This document shows, one piece after another, positions 60,091-64,000 of a stretch of DNA of 64,000 bases (its first letter is position 1; each line of letters begins with the position of its first letter). Origin of the DNA: Ceratobasidium sp. AG-K (lineage: Eukaryota; Basidiomycota; Agaricomycetes; Cantharellales; Ceratobasidiaceae); assembly GCA_037039685.1 (NCBI GenBank), contig JAWNGF010000002.1, positions 1,426,001-1,490,000 of the forward strand, read 5' to 3'. Both the position numbers and the translations under genes were made by a program. The notes under the pieces are model-generated. The model ran no database searches, was not told the origin of the DNA, and worked only from the letters and a program-made list of their open reading frames with translations.

Positions 60091-61326
60091 CTACGCGCGT
60101 TTCCCGCCCTCAGTAGCACCACTATCCTTCTCTGAAGGTTTCGCATCCTCCTTCTTTCCCTCTTCCTTCTTCTCGTCTTTGCCCTTCTCTTTGCCCTCTT
60201 CTAGCTCCGCTCGCCCATTAGCGGCTTTGTTATCGACTAATGCATGCAACGCAATCACTGCCCGCACCAAACTACTCAAATAAACTACCAGCAATTGATC
60301 GTTGGTCGCCGTTGTAAAGCTGCTCGTCGTCTCGGAGTTGTCCAAGTCGGGTAACAACGACAATGCGTCCTGGAGCTGGTATGAGATTTGGTGATTAGGT
60401 GGGAGCGCGCCCGGCTCGTCGGGCGATTTCGAAGCGCGTTTGAGGTATGCGCTGATTTCTCGTAGACGGGCACTCAGGCCGCGGAGACTGGACAGTTGGG
60501 TGCTCACGCGGGTGGCAAGGGTGGTGGTAGTGCTGTCTTTGATATCGCGCAGTAGGTGCTCGACACCAATTTCCTCGGCCTCTTCCGCCTCTATTGCAGA
60601 GGGGACGTGGAAGAACGTCTTTTGAGTCTCGGTTCCATCCTAAAATGATCGTATTAGACTAGGTACGTACCCATATCCAGACCTCACACTCACATCCTTG
60701 ATTTTCTCTACCGCAAAATAGGCATCGGTTGGAATACTCTCATCCCGCTGTCGTACGTTGACAATGACCATCACAGGTCGGGGGATGAACTGTTTAAACA
60801 GGTCGTTGATCTCCTGGTCCGAGGCGCGTAGCTTGGGTCCAGAATGATACCATCCAATCATCCTCTCCCGCGCTACGCGGCCGTAAATAACGCATTTGCA
60901 CGCGTTGAGGAGCCACACTCACCATTGACCTTCTTAAACATGTCCCACATCCCTTCAATATAGTTATGATCTAAAAACCATGTCTTGGAGTCCTTTTCGT
61001 CCTCTTCAAACGGGATAGCAAACGAGTTGGCGACGTTGACCGTCTTGCCGTTGTCTTGTCCCAGTAGGACGCCGACTACTCGCTTGTTAGGTGCCCGGGC
61101 AGCTGATCGAGCATGATGGTCCGCGACGGAGAGGAGCACCAGGGGATGAACAACTGGAATACGTGTATGTCAGGACATTGAATAATGAGGCGCTCGAGTT
61201 CAAGTTGAATGCGGTGAGTGAACGTACTGACAGTCGTTCCCGCCAAATCTGCGAGCTTTATAATAGTCAGTAGAGCTGATAAAATAAGATAGTATTGTTT
61301 ACTTGTTCTGAGCTCGTAGTTGGCAT
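60091..61326 (-). CDS. RPN8: 26S proteasome lid subunit RPN8 (PSMD7)
   Basis: RPN8 is the catalytically inactive MPN partner of the deubiquitinase RPN11 in the proteasome lid. Start ATG 61326 (MPTTSSEQ), then [59 protein letters not shown], [98 protein letters not shown], then the helical C-terminus ([20 protein letters not shown]) and a Lys/Glu tail ending EGGKRA, stop 60091. The MPN motif lacks the JAMM metal-binding set, as in RPN8 orthologues. Five exons; the first two introns were placed by frame and splice consensus. Confidence 0.93.
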
Positions 61327-61766
61327 CGTTGATTGGGGCGAGCGCGAGTGGTATACAGAAACAAGGAGCAATGGATGCGACGCGCGTCCGTAGCGCTTAC
61401 CGTCCACGGAATTAGGTAATCAAATCAGTTGCTCCAATGTGGAACTTCCAAATATAATCAAGTCTGAAACGAACAATGATATATTTATGTCTAGGGTATC
61501 AACAGGTATATTGCTCAATCCATGTTACGATCAGTTAGGTTTATATTGAACAGTATGATCCAGCTCGTATGGCCAGCAAACAAGAGATGACTTCTTTACA
61601 AGCAAAGAAGGAATAGACAAGCTACACAAAAAGTGGGAGCTGCCCGAAGTTAACAGTAAAACAAGGGTATAGACCGCCGGGGGCAAAGAGATCGTGAAAC
61701 GAAACAACAATGGACATGAACAAACGTGGGACAGAGATCGTCAGGCCCTGGTAGTAAGCCGTTCGA
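61327..61766. other. Intergenic between RPN8 and AA14
   Basis: RPN8 promoter side and AA14 3' flank (both minus). AT-rich in places. No gene supported. Confidence 0.45.
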
Positions 61767-63327
61767 TTACAGTGCGCGAGAACGACGAGCGTGGCGTGCA
61801 TGGCGGCGAAGGGACCTCTTCGTCTTCTTGGCACGGCTAAAGTTTGAAGTCAGCATTTTATCGGTTCCAAACAACAAATTGTTGCTCACCAGGTACGATG
61901 ACCTTGGCCGCCCTGCGTGGTAGATGCGGTGATGGCAGCAGGGGTGGTGGAGGTAGCAGGATCAGCCTCCTGAACACTTCCGGCTTGCTGGGCAGCAGGC
62001 GTCGTGGTGGCAGCGGCCTGAGGAGTGGTCGTGGGGTCCGACTCGGGAGTGGTAGCAGGGTCCGCCTCAGGAGTAGTCGCTGGCTCGGCCTCGGGCGTGG
62101 TGGCTGGCTCTGTCTCGGGAGTGGTTGGCGTAGTGGTCGCGGCAGCCCCAGCGGTGTTTGAAGCAGAGGTCGAAGTAGCAGCGGCAGTGGATGAGCTGAC
62201 GGACGTGCTCTTCTCGACGGCCCCAGTGGAACCACCGACAGTATCCCAAATGTCGTTCTGAGCACCATCGGCGAAGCCATAAGAGTCCAAGTACAACGGG
62301 GGAGTGTAGATACCCTCGAACATCTAATAACGATTTGTTAGACAAGCCCAGGGCGCGTTATTAGAATTTCAACTTACGTTGTTGCGCTCGGCCTGATCCC
62401 AGTAGAAGGGCTGCTTGGCACCCTTGATACACTTGCTCGAGTCGTCAACGCAGCGTACAGGCACTTGACCTTGAGGAATGGGCGTAGTGGCCGTTGCGCC
62501 GGTGACCTTGCACTGGAAAGCGTTCATGTACACTGTTGGTGGTCAGTCTATGCCCATCACGCTACAACCAAGAAACCTACTCTCATCGCCGCCTGCATCC
62601 TCCCTGTGCTGCCAGAACCAAGCGCAAGTGCACTTTCCATCGGGACACTCGGGCATGTTGGCGGGAACTAAAAATTCATTTAGTAAGTTTATTTTCCAAG
62701 TCAAATGAAATCTCCTTACTCTGGAAATCAGTGAAACGATCCCAAATACACCTATGGTTGATACTGAAAACAACAAAGTCCTCGGGTTGAACCTGGGACG
62801 CGTCCGACTTGTACGAAATAGCCAAAGCGCATCCTCCAAGATCATCGAGACCTAACATAATTGGGTATTAGGTTCACTGAACGAAGAGGAGCAACCCTGA
62901 AACTAACCGTTCGTGTGAATCAACTGGCTTGGCGGGCCAGGGCAAGGGTCATTGCCCTTTTGTTGGTTTCCTCCAGGTCCACTCGGCCAATACGAGGTAG
63001 CATCTTTGTCGCATGCAAGCTCAGTGGTCACCTTGCCGCCCGCTGGGAGCTCCATGATGTCGTCAGGGTGAGGTGGCTGGTCGAGATGCCCATGGAACCA
63101 CCACTGGTCAAAGGGCAGGATTTTTGAGAGGCGACTGAGGACGGTTGTCGCGACTGCCATACTGGGGCGAGTTGGTGGCAGTAACGTTGAATCCCCACAT
63201 GGACGGGTGCCAAATGCCTTGTTCAAATGTCAGCCAGTACCCAGTATGCCGTACGGCTGCACTTACAACCGTGAGCACGAGCGAGACCAAGGAGCGGCAG
63301 AACCGCCAAAAGAGATGATCGGACCAT
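61767..63327 (-). CDS. AA14 lytic polysaccharide monooxygenase (xylan-active type)
   Basis: AA14 enzymes are copper LPMOs reported to cut xylan coating cellulose. Start ATG 63327: signal peptide MVRSSLLAVLPLLGLARA, then mature HGCIWHPSMWGFNVTATN, where the N-terminal His is the copper brace. The first intron (63218-63266) splits the codon after HG. Downstream: SPLKILPFDQWWFHGHLDQP, KVTTELACDKDATSYW, NDPCPGPPSQLIHTNGLDDL (His of LIHTNG aligns with the second copper His as I recall the family), GGCALAISYKSD, EDFVVFSINHRCIWDRFTDF, CTCAWFWQHREDAGGDEMYM, NAFQCKVTGAT, AKQPFYWDQAERNNMFEGIY and TPPLYLDSYGFADGAQNDIW. Then a Thr/Pro/Glu tandem linker and a basic tail RAKKTKRSLRRHARHARRSR ending AL, stop 61767. 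About six introns. Confidence 0.9.
62015..62130 (-). repeat. Minisatellite encoding TTPExxPA units in the AA14 C-terminal linker
   Basis: Tandem units of about 24 bp encode TTPETEPA, TTPEAEPA, TTPEADPA and TTPESDPT. Probably an O-glycosylated spacer; unit number is likely polymorphic. Confidence 0.85.
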
Positions 63328-64000
63328 TGCAAGAGCAGGTATTCAGACCGAGATGAGGCCGGTTACAAGGGTATTTATGATAAACGAATGTCGGTGTACA
63401 GACCAATGAAGGTGAGGAGCAAACACAACAGGAAACGAGACAGTCGATGTTGAGAGAGAAAACGCAGTCGGAGGCAACGGCTTATATGAGCCTTGGATAT
63501 GAGGCAGCGCTTCGATCGCGTGGATGTCATATGTGATCAAATTCAAGCCTGTCACCACCTATAACCTCGGTCGTTACCCAATTTCAGTTGCCGGCTACAA
63601 AAATAGTTTCAAGTTCACTGTACGTACTAATTATGTCCAAAGTCTAGAATAAAAATACCCGTGGGTCAGTGGCCACCATCCAGCTCTTACTAGCCTATCC
63701 ATAAACCCATCAGTTCCTAAAGATGCGTCATTTTAATGAAACAAAAGTTGTCGGGGGTCGAGTGGCGCAATCGAAGCACAACCCACGAGTATCATATCAT
63801 TGGCCGAGCCTGCGGATGTGCACGGTCAGCATAGGCTTGCGATGTGATTGGTTTGATCAGTCGCAGCGCAATGGTTTTTGCGGCGATGCCTTACCGAATC
63901 AGCATCAGCCGACGTCCCCACACTCGCCGCAAATAACAAGCCATGAAATTGTTACAGCAGCTCGGGTTGAGAAGTTCTCGCGCCCAGGGCATCGTGTAAC
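63328..64000. promoter_or_regulatory. Upstream region of the AA14 gene
   Basis: Minus-strand promoter. On the minus strand a TATA-like CATATAAG lies near 63482-63490 and an ATAAATA near 63371-63377; either could be the core element. No coding sequence supported to the window edge. Confidence 0.45.

Overview
The window is nuclear DNA from a filamentous fungus. It is intron-dense, with about 30 protein genes on both strands, mostly short GT-AG introns of roughly 45-70 nt, compact intergenic spaces, fungal Zn2Cys6 regulators and secreted plant-wall enzymes. The AA14-type LPMO and the protein families that recur here fit an Agaricomycete basidiomycete, possibly a Rhizoctonia-like Ceratobasidiaceae. 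That placement is inference from recall. No rRNA, tRNA, CRISPR array or intact transposon was recognised.

Layout. 1-12.5 kb: a HOOK-type dynein adaptor (cut by the left edge), striatin (the STRIPAK scaffold), a DXD glycosyltransferase-like protein and a Zn2Cys6 regulator, all on the minus strand, then about 2 kb without a clear gene. 12.5-27.8 kb is a dense housekeeping block: SPT16 (FACT), RPT2 (26S proteasome ATPase), SDE2 (divergent from RPT2), an ANCHR-like B-box protein, a four-helix membrane protein, SPT2 (histone chaperone) and ARP3 (divergent from SPT2). 30.2-39.1 kb: a second Zn2Cys6 regulator, acyl-CoA-binding protein, a tandem PH-domain protein and a TDT/SLAC1-family anion transporter. 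41-49 kb: a small orphan gene, ribosomal stalk protein P0, V-ATPase subunit e, a SAC7/BAG7-type RhoGAP and an alpha/beta-hydrolase that looks catalytically dead. 51.6-63.3 kb: a secreted GH5 endoglucanase with accessory modules, two membrane proteins, the Rab GTPase YPT1, proteasome subunit RPN8 and an AA14 lytic polysaccharide monooxygenase.

Working together. No gene cluster or operon-like system is evident; most neighbours are unrelated housekeeping genes. Thematic pairs are RPT2/RPN8 (proteasome), SPT16/SPT2 (histone handling during transcription) and GH5/AA14 (lignocellulose attack). The more unusual signals are: the hydrolase without its serine nucleophile lying head-to-tail with a RhoGAP that shows no start codon of its own; several apparent one-base frame discrepancies inside conserved genes, clearest in YPT1, where the prenylation motif is thrown out of frame; two GC-AG introns; a first coding exon of RPT2 that is only the ATG; and an AA14 gene whose first exon ends just after the mature N-terminal histidine.

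Exon structures were worked out by eye from splice consensus and protein-family similarity. Gene spans are more reliable than individual exon borders.
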